The notes under the pieces are model-generated. The model was not told the origin of the DNA. It worked only from the letters and a program-made list of their open reading frames with translations, and searched no databases. A program made the translations under genes and the position numbers. Below, piece after piece: positions 17,231 through 25,963 of a DNA stretch of 64,000 nucleotides. The DNA comes from Amycolatopsis sp. MtRt-6 (GTDB lineage Bacteria; Actinomycetota; Actinomycetes; Mycobacteriales; Pseudonocardiaceae): positions 62,001 through 126,000 of the forward strand of contig NZ_JADWPD010000032.1 in assembly GCF_017308975.1 (NCBI RefSeq), read 5' to 3'. The number at the start of each line of letters is the position of its first letter. Within the stretch, counting starts at the first letter, position 1.

Positions 17231-18591
17231 CGTCCGAGCCGCGCCAGGTCCCCCGCATCGTCGTCGCCGCACCAGCGAGCGGGCAAGGCAAGACGACCAT
17301 CACCACCGGCCTCATCGCCGCGCTGACGGCTCGCGGCCTGGCGGTCTCACCGCACAAGGTAGGCCCCGACTACATCGACCCGGGCTACCACGGCGTCGCC
17401 GCCGGCCGCCCCGGCCGCAACCTGGACCCGTTCCTGGTCGGCGAACCCCTGATCGTGCCGTTGTTCCTGCACGGCGTGCTGACTCCGCGGCAGGCGGACA
17501 TCGCGGTGATCGAGGGGGTGATGGGCCTGTTCGACGGCATGGCTGCGCGCCCGGGCTTCGCCTCTACAGCCCACGTAGCGAAACTGTTGCAGGCACCGGT
17601 CGTCCTCGTGGTCGACGGAGCGTCCCAGGGCGCGTCCGTCGCCGCACTGGTCGCGGGCTTCCGCGAGTTCGACGAGCACACTCGCGTCGGGGGCGTCATC
17701 CTGAACCGGGTCGGGTCCGACCGGCACGAGGCGATTCTCACCGCCGCGCTGCGCGGCTTCGGCATGCCGGTCCTCGGCGTGGTCCGGCGGCACGCCGATA
17801 TCGCGACGCCGTCACGGCACCTCGGGCTGATCCCCGTCGCCGAGCGGGCGGATCCCGCGCTCGAAACCGTCCGGAACCTCGCCGGGCTGATCACCGAATC
17901 CGTCGACCTGGACGCGGTACTCGCGCTGGCCGGCACCGCGCCTCCCCTGGCCGGGCTGCCGTGGCAGCCCGAAGCGGCGATCGGCACGCCGGCGCCGGGG
18001 CGGCCACGGATCGCCGTCGCCGGCGGCGAGGCGTTCACGTTCTCCTACGCCGAAACCGCGGAACTACTCTCCGCCTGCGGCGCCGAAGTGGTCCCGCTGG
18101 ATCCCCTGTACGACCCGGCGTTGCCGGACGGGACCGCCGGTCTGGTCATCGGCGGGGGCTTTCCGGAGGTCCACGCCGAACGCCTGTCCGGCAACACCGC
18201 GCTCAGAACCGATGTGCGCCGGTTCGCCCGGGCAGGCGGGGCGATCGCGGCGGAGTGCGCCGGGCTGCTCTACCTCGCCGATTCGCTGGACGAGCGGCCG
18301 ATGTGCGGGCTGCTGCCGACCGCGGCGCGGATGCACCGAAGGCTGACTCTCGGCTACCGGCGCGTCGTCGCCGCGGCCGACTCGTGCCTCGCCGAAGCCG
18401 GAACTGTGGTACACGGTCACGAATTCCACCGGACGTTGTGCGCGCCGTCCGCCGGGAACCGGCCGGCGTGGGAGCATGCGGAGCACGGCGCAGAAGGGTT
18501 CGTGGACGGCGCGATCCACGCGTCCTACCTGCACACCCACTGGGCCGGCAACCCGGACGGGGTCCGGCGATTCGTGGAGGCATGCGCATGA
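17227..18591 (+). CDS. cobB: Cobyrinate / hydrogenobyrinate a,c-diamide synthase CobB/CbiA
   Basis: Glutamine-dependent ATPase that amidates the a and c acetate side chains. The 454-residue protein has a MinD-like P-loop APASGQGKTT near residue 15, HKVGPDYIDPGYH, VIEGVMGLFDG, and a C-terminal GATase domain with AAECAGLLYL (nucleophile Cys) and the GHEFH segment. ATG at 17227 overlaps the cobD stop; ATGA overlap with cobI at 18588. Sequence cannot show whether it acts on the cobalt-free or cobalt-containing substrate. Confidence 0.94.
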   Translation: MTSEPRQVPRIVVAAPASGQGKTTITTGLIAALTARGLAVSPHKVGPDYIDPGYHGVAAGRPGRNLDPFLVGEPLIVPLFLHGVLTPRQADIAVIEGVMGLFDGMAARPGFASTAHVAKLLQAPVVLVVDGASQGASVAALVAGFREFDEHTRVGGVILNRVGSDRHEAILTAALRGFGMPVLGVVRRHADIATPSRHLGLIPVAERADPALETVRNLAGLITESVDLDAVLALAGTAPPLAGLPWQPEAAIGTPAPGRPRIAVAGGEAFTFSYAETAELLSACGAEVVPLDPLYDPALPDGTAGLVIGGGFPEVHAERLSGNTALRTDVRRFARAGGAIAAECAGLLYLADSLDERPMCGLLPTAARMHRRLTLGYRRVVAAADSCLAEAGTVVHGHEFHRTLCAPSAGNRPAWEHAEHGAEGFVDGAIHASYLHTHWAGNPDGVRRFVEACA

Positions 18592-19367
18592 GCGGTGAAC
18601 TGCTGGTCGGTGTCGGCGTCGGACCGGGTGATCCCGAATTGCTCACGGTCAAGGGAGTCCGGGTGCTCCAGCAGGCCGATGTGGTGGTGGTGCCCGCCAT
18701 GGAAGGTTCGAGCCGCGGCCGGGCCGAACGAACCGTGCTGGAGTACGTTTCCGCCGAACGAATCCGGCGGCTCACCTTCGCCCTCAACGAGCGGCACGAC
18801 AGCGCGCGCCGGGAACGGGCCTGGGACGCGGCGGGGAAGACCGTGGTCGACGCCTTCGAAAACGGTGCCAGGACGGTCGCGTTCGCCACGATCGGCGACC
18901 CGAACATCTACTCCACGTTCACCTATCTGGCCGAAACCGTGCTCGGGTTCCGACCGGACGTCGAGATCGCCACGGTGCCCGGCATCACCGCCATGCAGGA
19001 GCTGGCGGCCGGCAGCGGCACCGTGCTGTGCGAGGGCGACGAGTCACTGGTGCTGCTTCCGGTGACCGGTGACCTCGCCGCTCTGCATTCGGCGGTGGAG
19101 CAGTTCGACAACGTCGTCGTCTACAAAGGCGGTGCCCGGGTGGGGCCGGTCCTCGACGTGCTCCGATCCGCCGGCCGGATCGACGGAGCCGTCTACGGTT
19201 CCCACGTCGGCCTGCCGGACCAGGACATCCGCCCGGCGACCGCAGTCGACGAAGCCACTTCGCCCTACCTCACCACGATCCTGGTGCCCCAGGCCAAGAC
19301 CGGACGGGGCCGGCGGCTGCCTTCGCGCGACGAAAAGAGGTCAACCAACGGTTCGTCGCAGATGTGA
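18588..19367 (+). CDS. cobI: Precorrin-2 C20-methyltransferase CobI/CbiL
   Basis: SAM-dependent methylase acting at C20 of precorrin-2 (or its cobalt form). Signatures are VGVGVGPGDPELLTVKGVRVLQ, VVVVPAMEGSSRGRAE, FATIGDPNIYSTFTYL, ATVPGITAMQELAA, and VVYKGGARVGPVLDVL. I chose ATG 18588, which overlaps the cobB stop; an in-frame ATG two codons upstream is also possible. 259 residues, slightly longer than usual because of a charged C-terminal tail that runs 27 bp into the convergent phosphatase gene. Confidence 0.94.
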   Translation: MSGELLVGVGVGPGDPELLTVKGVRVLQQADVVVVPAMEGSSRGRAERTVLEYVSAERIRRLTFALNERHDSARRERAWDAAGKTVVDAFENGARTVAFATIGDPNIYSTFTYLAETVLGFRPDVEIATVPGITAMQELAAGSGTVLCEGDESLVLLPVTGDLAALHSAVEQFDNVVVYKGGARVGPVLDVLRSAGRIDGAVYGSHVGLPDQDIRPATAVDEATSPYLTTILVPQAKTGRGRRLPSRDEKRSTNGSSQM

Positions 19368-19985
19368 CGTGTCGTTCACCCAGGCGACGACGGCGGAATC
19401 CGCACCGTACCAATCGATGCGGGTCAGGCCACCCGTGTCGATCCGAAGCCGGAAGAACGAATCCTCGGCCGCCACCCCGAGCGCGGAGCACACCATGAGC
19501 TTGATCGGTGTCACGTGACTGACCAGGACGACGGTCTCACCCGCGTATTCGGTACGCAGCCGAGCTAGCGCCCTCGACACCCTCCGCGCCACGTCGGCCA
19601 CGCTCTCCCCGCCGGGTGGTGCTTCGGTGAAGGACCGGTCCAGCCACGCGGTGTGGTCGTCCCGCCATCGCTCCTGGGCCTCCTCGAACGTCAGCCCCTC
19701 GAAACAGCCGAAGTCCGTCTCGACCAGATCGTCTTCCAGACACAGCGGCACGCCGGCCGCGGCCGCCACCGCTTCGGCGGTGTCCCGCGCCCGGCTGAGC
19801 GGAGAGCTGATCACCGCCGCGAGGCCGGGTTCCCGAGCCAGCCGTGACGCGGCGGCGGCCGCCTGCTCCCTGCCTCGGCCAGTCAACCCGGGGTCCCCGC
19901 GGCCACTGTACCGCTGTCCGGACAGCGGCGTTTCGCCGTGGCGGAGCAGGATCGTCGAAATCGAGACGGTGAACGACGGCGTCAT
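19341..19985 (-). CDS. Histidine phosphatase, probable alpha-ribazole-5'-phosphate phosphatase
   Basis: 214-residue phosphoglycerate-mutase-like enzyme. Catalytic LLRHGET (RHG motif) is at the N-terminus, ISSPLSRARDTAEAV and DFGCFEGLTFEEA follow, and the second histidine is in VLVSHVTPIK. Its position just after the threonine kinase gene with an ATGA overlap at 19982-19985, inside a B12 locus, supports removal of the 5'-phosphate from alpha-ribazole phosphate before cobalamin synthase. Family is certain; the substrate is inferred from context. Confidence 0.85.
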   Translation of the reverse strand: MTPSFTVSISTILLRHGETPLSGQRYSGRGDPGLTGRGREQAAAAASRLAREPGLAAVISSPLSRARDTAEAVAAAAGVPLCLEDDLVETDFGCFEGLTFEEAQERWRDDHTAWLDRSFTEAPPGGESVADVARRVSRALARLRTEYAGETVVLVSHVTPIKLMVCSALGVAAEDSFFRLRIDTGGLTRIDWYGADSAVVAWVNDTSHLRRTVG

Positions 19986-20938
19986 CGCAGCGCCTCCAGA
20001 GGCAGGCCGGGTAGGCCGTAACGGCGTGGCGGGCCTGCTCCCGCCCGCTCGATGAGCTCGGCGGCGATGCCGAGCGAACAAGGCAAGCCCCGCGCGTCGG
20101 GGTCGTAGAGCAACCCGATCACCGTTCCGGTGTGGGCCACCTGGATCCCCAGCGCGCCGGAGTGTCCGGCGACTTCCGCCGCCAGGGCGAAGCACGGATG
20201 CGGCCGGTATCGCTGGTTGATCTCCGCGCTGCCGGTCGCCACCTTCGCCACCAGCTCCGCCGATCCGTCGCCGACCGCCTTGCGCAGCAACGACCGCAGA
20301 TCCGCGAAAGTCTCCGTCTCCGCACGGGTGTACCGGATCGGTTCCAGCGCAAGGGTGTCCACGCCTTCCCCGATATCGAGGCTGACGACTTCCAGACGCG
20401 GCAACGGCTTGCCCAAGTCCTCGAGTACACGCCCCTCGCGGCTCGCGAAAAGCACGGTCCGATCGCCGAACATCACCCCATCGGACGCACGCTCGGCCGC
20501 GACCGCGAGACGAGCGATATCCTCGGCCTCGATCCGGCGGCCGAGGGCAGCGGCAACCGCTTCGATCGCGCTCACCACATCCGCCGTCGAGGAACCGAGC
20601 CCGCGCTCGGCCGCGATGGAGCTCCGGACCTCGAGGTCACCCCCGCCGTCGCAGCCGAGCCGGCGCAGGGCGGCCTGCGCCGCGGCGAGAGCTTTGACCT
20701 TCCAAGCCGGCCGGACGCGGAGGTCCCGGCCGCGGTCCGGGGAGAACACCGAGACGGAACGCAAGCCGGGAAGCGGAAGTGTGACCAGGGCGTGCACAGG
20801 CAGCCCGTCGCCGTCGTCGAAAACGCCTTGCAGCACCTCACCGTGGTGTGCGATCGCCGACCCGGTCCCGGCGCGGGCTCCGGCCCGGTGCGCCAGAGTC
20901 AGGCGCTGTGCCGTTGGAACGTCCACAGCCCCCACCAA
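19982..20938 (-). CDS. pduX: GHMP-family kinase, PduX-like L-threonine kinase
   Basis: Up to 318 residues. GHMP kinase features: GTGSAIAHHGEVLQGVF near the N-terminus, as in PduX and related kinases, and the ATP loop SSIAAERGLGSSTADVVSAIEA. PduX phosphorylates L-threonine, giving the substrate of the CobC-type decarboxylase found at 24607. The start is uncertain: TTG 20938 or GTG 20926; both overlap the 3' end of the exporter permease gene. ATGA overlap with the downstream phosphatase indicates coupling. Confidence 0.85.
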   Translation of the reverse strand: MVGAVDVPTAQRLTLAHRAGARAGTGSAIAHHGEVLQGVFDDGDGLPVHALVTLPLPGLRSVSVFSPDRGRDLRVRPAWKVKALAAAQAALRRLGCDGGGDLEVRSSIAAERGLGSSTADVVSAIEAVAAALGRRIEAEDIARLAVAAERASDGVMFGDRTVLFASREGRVLEDLGKPLPRLEVVSLDIGEGVDTLALEPIRYTRAETETFADLRSLLRKAVGDGSAELVAKVATGSAEINQRYRPHPCFALAAEVAGHSGALGIQVAHTGTVIGLLYDPDARGLPCSLGIAAELIERAGAGPPRRYGLPGLPLEALR

Positions 20939-21651
20939 GCCAGCGCCGCGGCCACCACGACCGTCACCAGTGAACCGACCCAGGCGTCCACGCTGGTCAG
21001 CTCCCCCCGGAACAGGGCACGGGTGGCGTCGAGCCCGTAGGTCAGCGGATTGACCCGGGAGAGGGTGCGCAGCCAGGCCGGCGCCACCGACATCGGCAAC
21101 AGGAGGCCGGACAGCAGCAACAACGGCATCGACAGTCCCTGCACGACAGGTGAGAAGGAGTCTTCGCTCTTCAAGGCGATACCCGCAGCGTAGGAGGCGA
21201 TCGAAATACCCATGGCGAGCACACAGAACAGCAGAAGTGCCAGCACCACCCCGGGCCAGGACGCCCGCAACCCGAACGGAATCGCCGCCACCACCAGCAC
21301 GACCGACTGGACCGCGATGGTGGCCGTGTTGCTCAAACTACGGCCGGCGATCAAGGACAGCCGCCACGCCGGCGTGACCCGCTGGCGGTCGATGACACCT
21401 TCGCGCATCTCACGCAGGATACCGAATCCGGCGAACCCGGCGCCGAGGATGACCAGCCACAGGAGCAGGCCGGGCACGAGGACCTGCCAAGAACGTGCTC
21501 CACCGACGCCGCTCCCGGACACCCCGGTGAGCAATGGGCCGAAGAGGGCGAGATAGAGGACCGGCTGGGTCAGCCCGAACATCACCCAGACCGGATTGCG
21601 CAGCATGATGCGCGTCTGCCGCAGGAAGACGACGGAGATCTCGGTGAGCAC
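20899..21651 (-). CDS. ABC-2 type exporter permease (DrrB-like)
   Basis: 250-residue membrane protein with about six helices: PVWVMFGLTQPVLYLALFGPLL, VPGLLLWLVILGAGFAGFG, AVQSVVLVVAAIPFGL, VLALLLFCVLAMGISIASYA, LSMPLLLLSGLLLP and a C-terminal WVGSLVTVVVAAALAWWGLW. The cytoplasmic EMREGVIDRQRVTP and RVNPLTYGLDATRALF are typical of DrrB-like permeases. It pairs with the ATPase immediately upstream (3-bp gap), and its 3' end overlaps the PduX-like gene. Substrate unknown. Confidence 0.9.
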   Translation of the reverse strand: MLTEISVVFLRQTRIMLRNPVWVMFGLTQPVLYLALFGPLLTGVSGSGVGGARSWQVLVPGLLLWLVILGAGFAGFGILREMREGVIDRQRVTPAWRLSLIAGRSLSNTATIAVQSVVLVVAAIPFGLRASWPGVVLALLLFCVLAMGISIASYAAGIALKSEDSFSPVVQGLSMPLLLLSGLLLPMSVAPAWLRTLSRVNPLTYGLDATRALFRGELTSVDAWVGSLVTVVVAAALAWWGLWTFQRHSA

Positions 21652-21654
21652 GGG

Positions 21655-22620
21655 CTACTGGTCTCCTTCGCGCAGGGAACGACCGGTGAGGGACAGGAAC
21701 ACGTCGTCGAGCGTGGGCCGGGTGACGGCGATCGACGCGGGCCGGACGCCGGCCGACTCCAGTACCCGCAGCAACGGAGGCAACGCCGTCGTCCCGTCCT
21801 CCACGGTCACGATCAAGGCCGTATCGGTCACCGTGAAGTGCCGGACTGCCGCCGCTTCCCGCACTGCCGCCTCGGAGCGGGCCGCGACATCCGGTTGGGG
21901 CACGCCGATGGTGATGACGTCACCCGAGACCCGGGCCTTGAGCGCATCCGGTTTGTCGTCGGCGATGATCCGGCCGTCGTCCATGACCATGACCCGGTCG
22001 GAAAGGGCATCGGCCTCCTCGAGGTAGTGCGTCGTCAGCAGGACGGTCACCCCGTGGTCGTCCCGCAATTCGCGGATGTGCTGCCAGAGGTTCGCCCGGC
22101 TCTGCGGATCGAGACCGGTGGTCGGCTCGTCCAGGAACAGCAACCGGGGAGAGTGCAGCAGCCCCAGCGCGATGTCGAACCGGCGCCGCTGACCACCGGA
22201 AAGCTCGACCAGCGCACGTTTGCGCAGACCGGCGAGATCAAGCCGCCCGGCGATGTCGAGGACACTCGCTTCGGCGTCCGGGCGGGACATCCCGTGCAAC
22301 CGGGCTTGGGTGAGGAGCTCCTCCCCCAGCACGGTTCCCGGGCTCGGCAGGCCACCGACCTGAGCGACGTAGCCGATGTTGCGCCGGACCGCCCGGGACT
22401 TCCGGAGGTCGTTGCCTGCCACGATCGCCGTGCCCGCGCTCGGTGTGAGAAGCGTGGCCAGCATGCGGAGGGTTGTCGTCTTTCCCGCGCCGTTCGGTCC
22501 GAGCAGTCCGACGATCTCGCCCGCTCCCACGGTCAAATCGATCCCCCGCACCGCGTCCACCAGGCCCGCTTTGGTCTTGAACCTGCGCGCCAAACCCCTC
22601 GCGGCGATCATCTCCACCAT
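21655..22620 (-). CDS. ABC exporter ATP-binding protein (DrrA-like)
   Basis: About 321 residues. Walker A GPNGAGKTTT, Q-loop GYVAQVGGLPS, signature ELSGGQRRRFDIALGLLHSP, Walker B LLFLDEPTTGLDP and switch LLTTHYLEEAD are intact. A DrrA-type C-terminal domain ends in TRPTLDDVFLSLTGRSLR. The ATG at 22620 (Met-Val-Glu-Met) precedes the first ABC strand; the frame is open to 22689 but that extension runs toward the divergent gene. It heads the minus-strand unit drrA-drrB-pduX-phosphatase. Confidence 0.92.
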   Translation of the reverse strand: MVEMIAARGLARRFKTKAGLVDAVRGIDLTVGAGEIVGLLGPNGAGKTTTLRMLATLLTPSAGTAIVAGNDLRKSRAVRRNIGYVAQVGGLPSPGTVLGEELLTQARLHGMSRPDAEASVLDIAGRLDLAGLRKRALVELSGGQRRRFDIALGLLHSPRLLFLDEPTTGLDPQSRANLWQHIRELRDDHGVTVLLTTHYLEEADALSDRVMVMDDGRIIADDKPDALKARVSGDVITIGVPQPDVAARSEAAVREAAAVRHFTVTDTALIVTVEDGTTALPPLLRVLESAGVRPASIAVTRPTLDDVFLSLTGRSLREGDQ

Positions 22621-22721
22621 GAACCCCAGCGTGCCAGAACCGACGCGGAAGTGAACCACGGACCGGCTCTTGACATTCGGCGGCAGCACCGAAAAGGATG
22701 CCTGTGGGAGCGAATGGGGGA

Positions 22722-24200
22722 ATGCGCGTGCGCAGCTGCGGGGCGGCGGCTCGGATCACGTCCGTGGTCGCGGTCGTCTTCCTCGTTTTCTCCCTGCCGC
22801 AAGTGGCCCACGCCCATTTCACCGGTTCGCCGGGAAGCGGCGAACGGATCGTCGTGTCCCTCGGCGGGCACGAACTGACGTTCACGATGCAGCCGGTCAC
22901 CAGCACTCCTGGAGACCAGAAAATCGACGTCGTCACGCATGCCGGGCAACCGGCGGCAAGGCTGGCCCTGAGTGCGCGCAACATCGCCGACGGAACCACC
23001 ACCACCGAAACCTCGCTGGACATTTCCGGCCCGCCCGGCAAGCGCACGGCGACCATCGTGGTGGGCGGCCCCGGGCAATGGGAACTGACCGCCGACGACG
23101 GCCGCAATCGCGCGCTGATCCCGTTCCTGGTCGTGCCGCCGGCGACGCCGGCTTGGCAGCTCACGTCCAACGTCGGCTGGGCTGCCGCGGGCGCCTTCGT
23201 GTTCGCCGCGTTCGCGGTCTCGCGCGCGGCTCGATCCCGGCGGCGCTGGCTCACGCTCGGCCTCACTTCCGCCGCGGCCGCGTCGGTGGCCGTCGCGATC
23301 ACCGCGCGGGTGCTTTCCCCGGCACCGGTGAACGGCGTGGACCCGGCGAGTGTGGCGGCCGCCCGGCAGGCCGCCGGGATCTCGGCTGCGCTGCCGGCCA
23401 CCAGCCCTGAGCTGGCTCCGTCCTACGCCAACGCGGCCACCCGGACCGATCCCGCTGTTCCTTCGGCCGGACAGCCGTTCGACCTGCGTTTGTCCCTCTA
23501 CGATGGCGCGACCGGTCGCGTGCTCGACGATCTGCGTCCCCAACACGCCGCGCTGATCCATCTCGCCGCGGTGAGCGACGACCGCGCCACCTTCGCCCAC
23601 GTGCACCCGGCCCGCGTCGGCCCCGGTGAATACCTGGTCCGGCTCACTCTTCCCCATGCCGGCGCCTACACCGTCTACAGCGAGCTCCAGCGCGACGGCA
23701 GCGGCACGCAGCTCATCACCACCCGGCTGGCGGTGTCCCCGGAGGCACCCGGTCAGGCGGAAGCCGAACCCGACCCCGCCGTGGTGACCTCAGTCGCTCC
23801 GGCACCAGGCTTCGGCAGGCGGGAAGCCGACGGCTTGACCTTCTCACTCGCCCCGTCACAGCCACCCGCGGCCGGTACCCCGATCACGGTGACCGCGGAC
23901 GTCTCCGACGCCACGGGACCGGTTCGGGACCTCCAGCCCTGGCTGGACATGGCGGCACACCTCCTGCTCCTCGGGCCCGGGGACAGCGGTACCGCGGTCT
24001 TCGGGCACGTCCACGAATTCGATTCGATGAGCGCGATGGCCAATTCGGCCGCCCTGCCACCCGACGAGACCGTCGCGAACATCGGCCCGAAGCTGCGGTT
24101 CGTGTTCAGCTTCCCGAGACCGGGCCGGTATTGGCTCTGGCTGCAGACCCAGCGTGGCTACCGGGTGCACACCGTGCCGTTCCAGGTGGAGGTGCCGTGA
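22722..24200 (+). CDS. Exported CopC-like membrane protein with HVHP metal-binding-type repeats
   Basis: About 492 residues. A signal sequence ends around AHAHFTGSPGSGE, which resembles the mature N-terminus of CopC. After about 120 residues come two hydrophobic helices (NVGWAAAGAFVFAAFAVS and WLTLGLTSAAAASVAVAIT), then an extracytoplasmic region with two related beta-domains, one with FAHVHPARVGPGEYLVRL and one with FGHVHEFD and FSFPRPGRYWLWLQT. The histidine pattern suggests metal handling, by analogy with proteins of this type. Start is uncertain among ATG 22698, ATG 22722 and GTG 22728 (the last is best spaced from GGGGGA). The 3' end overlaps the YtkA-like gene. Confidence 0.75.
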   Translation: MRVRSCGAAARITSVVAVVFLVFSLPQVAHAHFTGSPGSGERIVVSLGGHELTFTMQPVTSTPGDQKIDVVTHAGQPAARLALSARNIADGTTTTETSLDISGPPGKRTATIVVGGPGQWELTADDGRNRALIPFLVVPPATPAWQLTSNVGWAAAGAFVFAAFAVSRAARSRRRWLTLGLTSAAAASVAVAITARVLSPAPVNGVDPASVAAARQAAGISAALPATSPELAPSYANAATRTDPAVPSAGQPFDLRLSLYDGATGRVLDDLRPQHAALIHLAAVSDDRATFAHVHPARVGPGEYLVRLTLPHAGAYTVYSELQRDGSGTQLITTRLAVSPEAPGQAEAEPDPAVVTSVAPAPGFGRREADGLTFSLAPSQPPAAGTPITVTADVSDATGPVRDLQPWLDMAAHLLLLGPGDSGTAVFGHVHEFDSMSAMANSAALPPDETVANIGPKLRFVFSFPRPGRYWLWLQTQRGYRVHTVPFQVEVP

Positions 24201-24610
24201 AACCGAAGGGGCTCTTCATCCTGATTCCGGTGACCGTCCTGGTGCTCGCCGTGGGCTTGTTCTTCACCGTCGGTTTCGGCGGCGGGTCCGATGCGGTGAC
24301 GCTGCAGGGCGACACCCAGCGCTATACGGTGAAGATCGAAATCGACGCGGCCAAGACCGGCTCACGCACCGCCGACATCGAAATTTCCGGCCGGACCGGT
24401 GCGCCCGATCCGGACTCGGTCACGCTCGAACCGTTCATGGTCGCTCACTCCCACGCAGCGCCCGCGGTGACCGCGGTCCGCACCGGCCCCTGGCGGTTCC
24501 GCGCCGGCGGGGATTTGTTCGTCATGGGCGGAGCGTTCGAACTCACCGTGGCACTCACCAGCGGCGGGCAGCGTGAGCAGGTCACCTTCCCGGTCACCGT
24601 CAAGTCATGA
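24197..24610 (+). CDS. YtkA/FixH-like exported small protein
   Basis: 137 residues with an N-terminal membrane anchor (LFILIPVTVLVLAVGLFFTVGF) and a beta-rich domain: YTVKIEIDAAKTGSRTADI, FMVAHSHAAPAVTAVRTG and GGAFELTVALTSGG, the pattern of YtkA-like domains. The His residues in the AHSH segment could bind a metal. GTG at 24197 overlaps the upstream stop (GTGA), and its stop overlaps cobC (ATGA), so it is coupled to both. Function not known. Confidence 0.8.
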   Translation: MKPKGLFILIPVTVLVLAVGLFFTVGFGGGSDAVTLQGDTQRYTVKIEIDAAKTGSRTADIEISGRTGAPDPDSVTLEPFMVAHSHAAPAVTAVRTGPWRFRAGGDLFVMGGAFELTVALTSGGQREQVTFPVTVKS

Positions 24611-25677
24611 AGCCGGACCGGGCACTTGGCGAGCGGGCGATGCTGCGCCACCACGGGGACGTGGACGCCGCACCAGGCCTGGTGAATTTCGCCGTCAACG
24701 TCCGCGGCGACGCACCGCCACCGTGGCTTCGCGACAGGCTCGCCGCCGCACTCGCCCGCCTCGGCGGTTACCCTTCGGCCGAAGACGATCTCGGGGCGCG
24801 TCAGGCCGTTGCGAGGCGTCACGGCCGTTCCGCCGACGAAGTCCTGGTGCTCAACGGCGCCGAGGAAGGCTTTGCGCTTCTTGCCGCGCTGCGGCCGAAG
24901 CTGGCCGCCGTGTGCCATCCCTCGTTCACCGAGCCCGACCTGCTGCTCGCCGACGCGGGCGTGCCGGTCTCCCGGGTGATGCTGCGCGCGGAGGAGGGCT
25001 ACCGGCTGCGGCCGGAGCTGATTCCGGCCGATGCGGACCTGGTCGTGCTCGGCAACCCGACCAACCCCACCTCCGTGCTGCATGCCGCCGAGACCGTGCG
25101 CCTGCTCGCCCGGCCCGGACGGGTGCTCGTCGTCGACGAGGCGTTCGCAGACGCGGTTCCGGGGGAACCTGAGTCGCTGGCCGGTGACCGGGCGACGCCG
25201 GGCCTGCTCGTCTTGCGAAGCCTGACGAAGACCTGGGCGCTGGCCGGCCTGCGCGCCGGCTACGCGCTGGGGGCTGCCGGCCTGCTGGGCCGGTTGGCGG
25301 CCGGGCGCCCGCATTGGCCGGTCGGAACGCTGACGCTGGAAGCCGTGCGGGCCTGCTGCGAGCCGTTCGCGGTTGCCGAAGCCCGGGCCGCGGCCGAAGT
25401 CACCGCCGATCACCGGCACACGCTGGCAACGGAATTGGCTTCGCTGCCCGGCGTGCGCGTCTGCCTGCCGGCTCACGGGCCGTTCCTGCTGCTGGAGATT
25501 TCCGACGGGCACCGGGTCCGGGCCGGCCTGCGCGCGGCCGGTGTCGCGGTGCGCCGTGGAGACACCTTTCCCGGCCTCACGCCGAACCACTTCCGAGTCG
25601 CCGTCCGCCCACCCCAGCAGGCGGCAGTCCTGATCGAGGCCCTGCGAGCCATCGTCGACAAGGAGGCCATCGCATGA
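24607..25677 (+). CDS. cobC: Threonine-phosphate decarboxylase-like aminotransferase CobC
   Basis: Fold-type I PLP enzyme of 356 residues in the CobC/CobD(enteric) family, decarboxylating L-threonine O-3-phosphate to aminopropanol phosphate. Motifs: LVNFAVNVRGDAPP, VLNGAEEGFALLAAL, VVLGNPTNPTSVLH, VLVVDEAFAD and SLTKTWALAGLRAGYALG, with the Schiff-base lysine in SLTK. ATG at 24607 overlaps the YtkA-like stop. Together with PduX and CobD it completes the aminopropanol arm. Confidence 0.92.
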   Translation: MKPDRALGERAMLRHHGDVDAAPGLVNFAVNVRGDAPPPWLRDRLAAALARLGGYPSAEDDLGARQAVARRHGRSADEVLVLNGAEEGFALLAALRPKLAAVCHPSFTEPDLLLADAGVPVSRVMLRAEEGYRLRPELIPADADLVVLGNPTNPTSVLHAAETVRLLARPGRVLVVDEAFADAVPGEPESLAGDRATPGLLVLRSLTKTWALAGLRAGYALGAAGLLGRLAAGRPHWPVGTLTLEAVRACCEPFAVAEARAAAEVTADHRHTLATELASLPGVRVCLPAHGPFLLLEISDGHRVRAGLRAAGVAVRRGDTFPGLTPNHFRVAVRPPQQAAVLIEALRAIVDKEAIA

Positions 25678-25960
25678 CCCAGCTCTGTCCACCTCGGACA
25701 GTCTGGCGAGCCGTCCGGTTCGCCTGCTCCACGAGGATCGCGATGTCCTGATGGCTTCCGTGCGCTTCGCGGGAACACCGCGACCGCGCTGGTCCTGGCC
25801 GCGAGAGCCATTGCGCGGCAGCAACCGTCGATGTGCGTGTACGACGCCGTGCCGCCGGGCGACCGCAACTCGCGCGGATCCGTGGTGATCGGCTGGGCAG
25901 ACCACGGCGATGTGTGGTCAGATCGAATCCGGCACCTGACTCGTGGACGACGAGGAGGCG
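25674..25960 (+). pseudogene. Probable decayed gene downstream of cobC
   Basis: An ATG overlaps the cobC stop as in an intact coupled gene, but its frame ends after 25 codons. Protein-like, GC-third-rich stretches continue in other frames: ASRPVRLLHEDRDVLMASVRF about 25707-25770, then NTATALVLAARAIARQQPS and VYDAVPPGDRNSRG about 25774-25865. This fits a short gene with at least two frameshifts. I do not recognise the family. It may instead be non-coding. Confidence 0.35.
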
Positions 25961-25963
25961 ACG

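Noticed and set aside
19895..19925. GCCACTG segment resembling part of a cobalamin riboswitch
   Set aside because: It lies inside the phosphatase coding sequence, with no matching B12 box.
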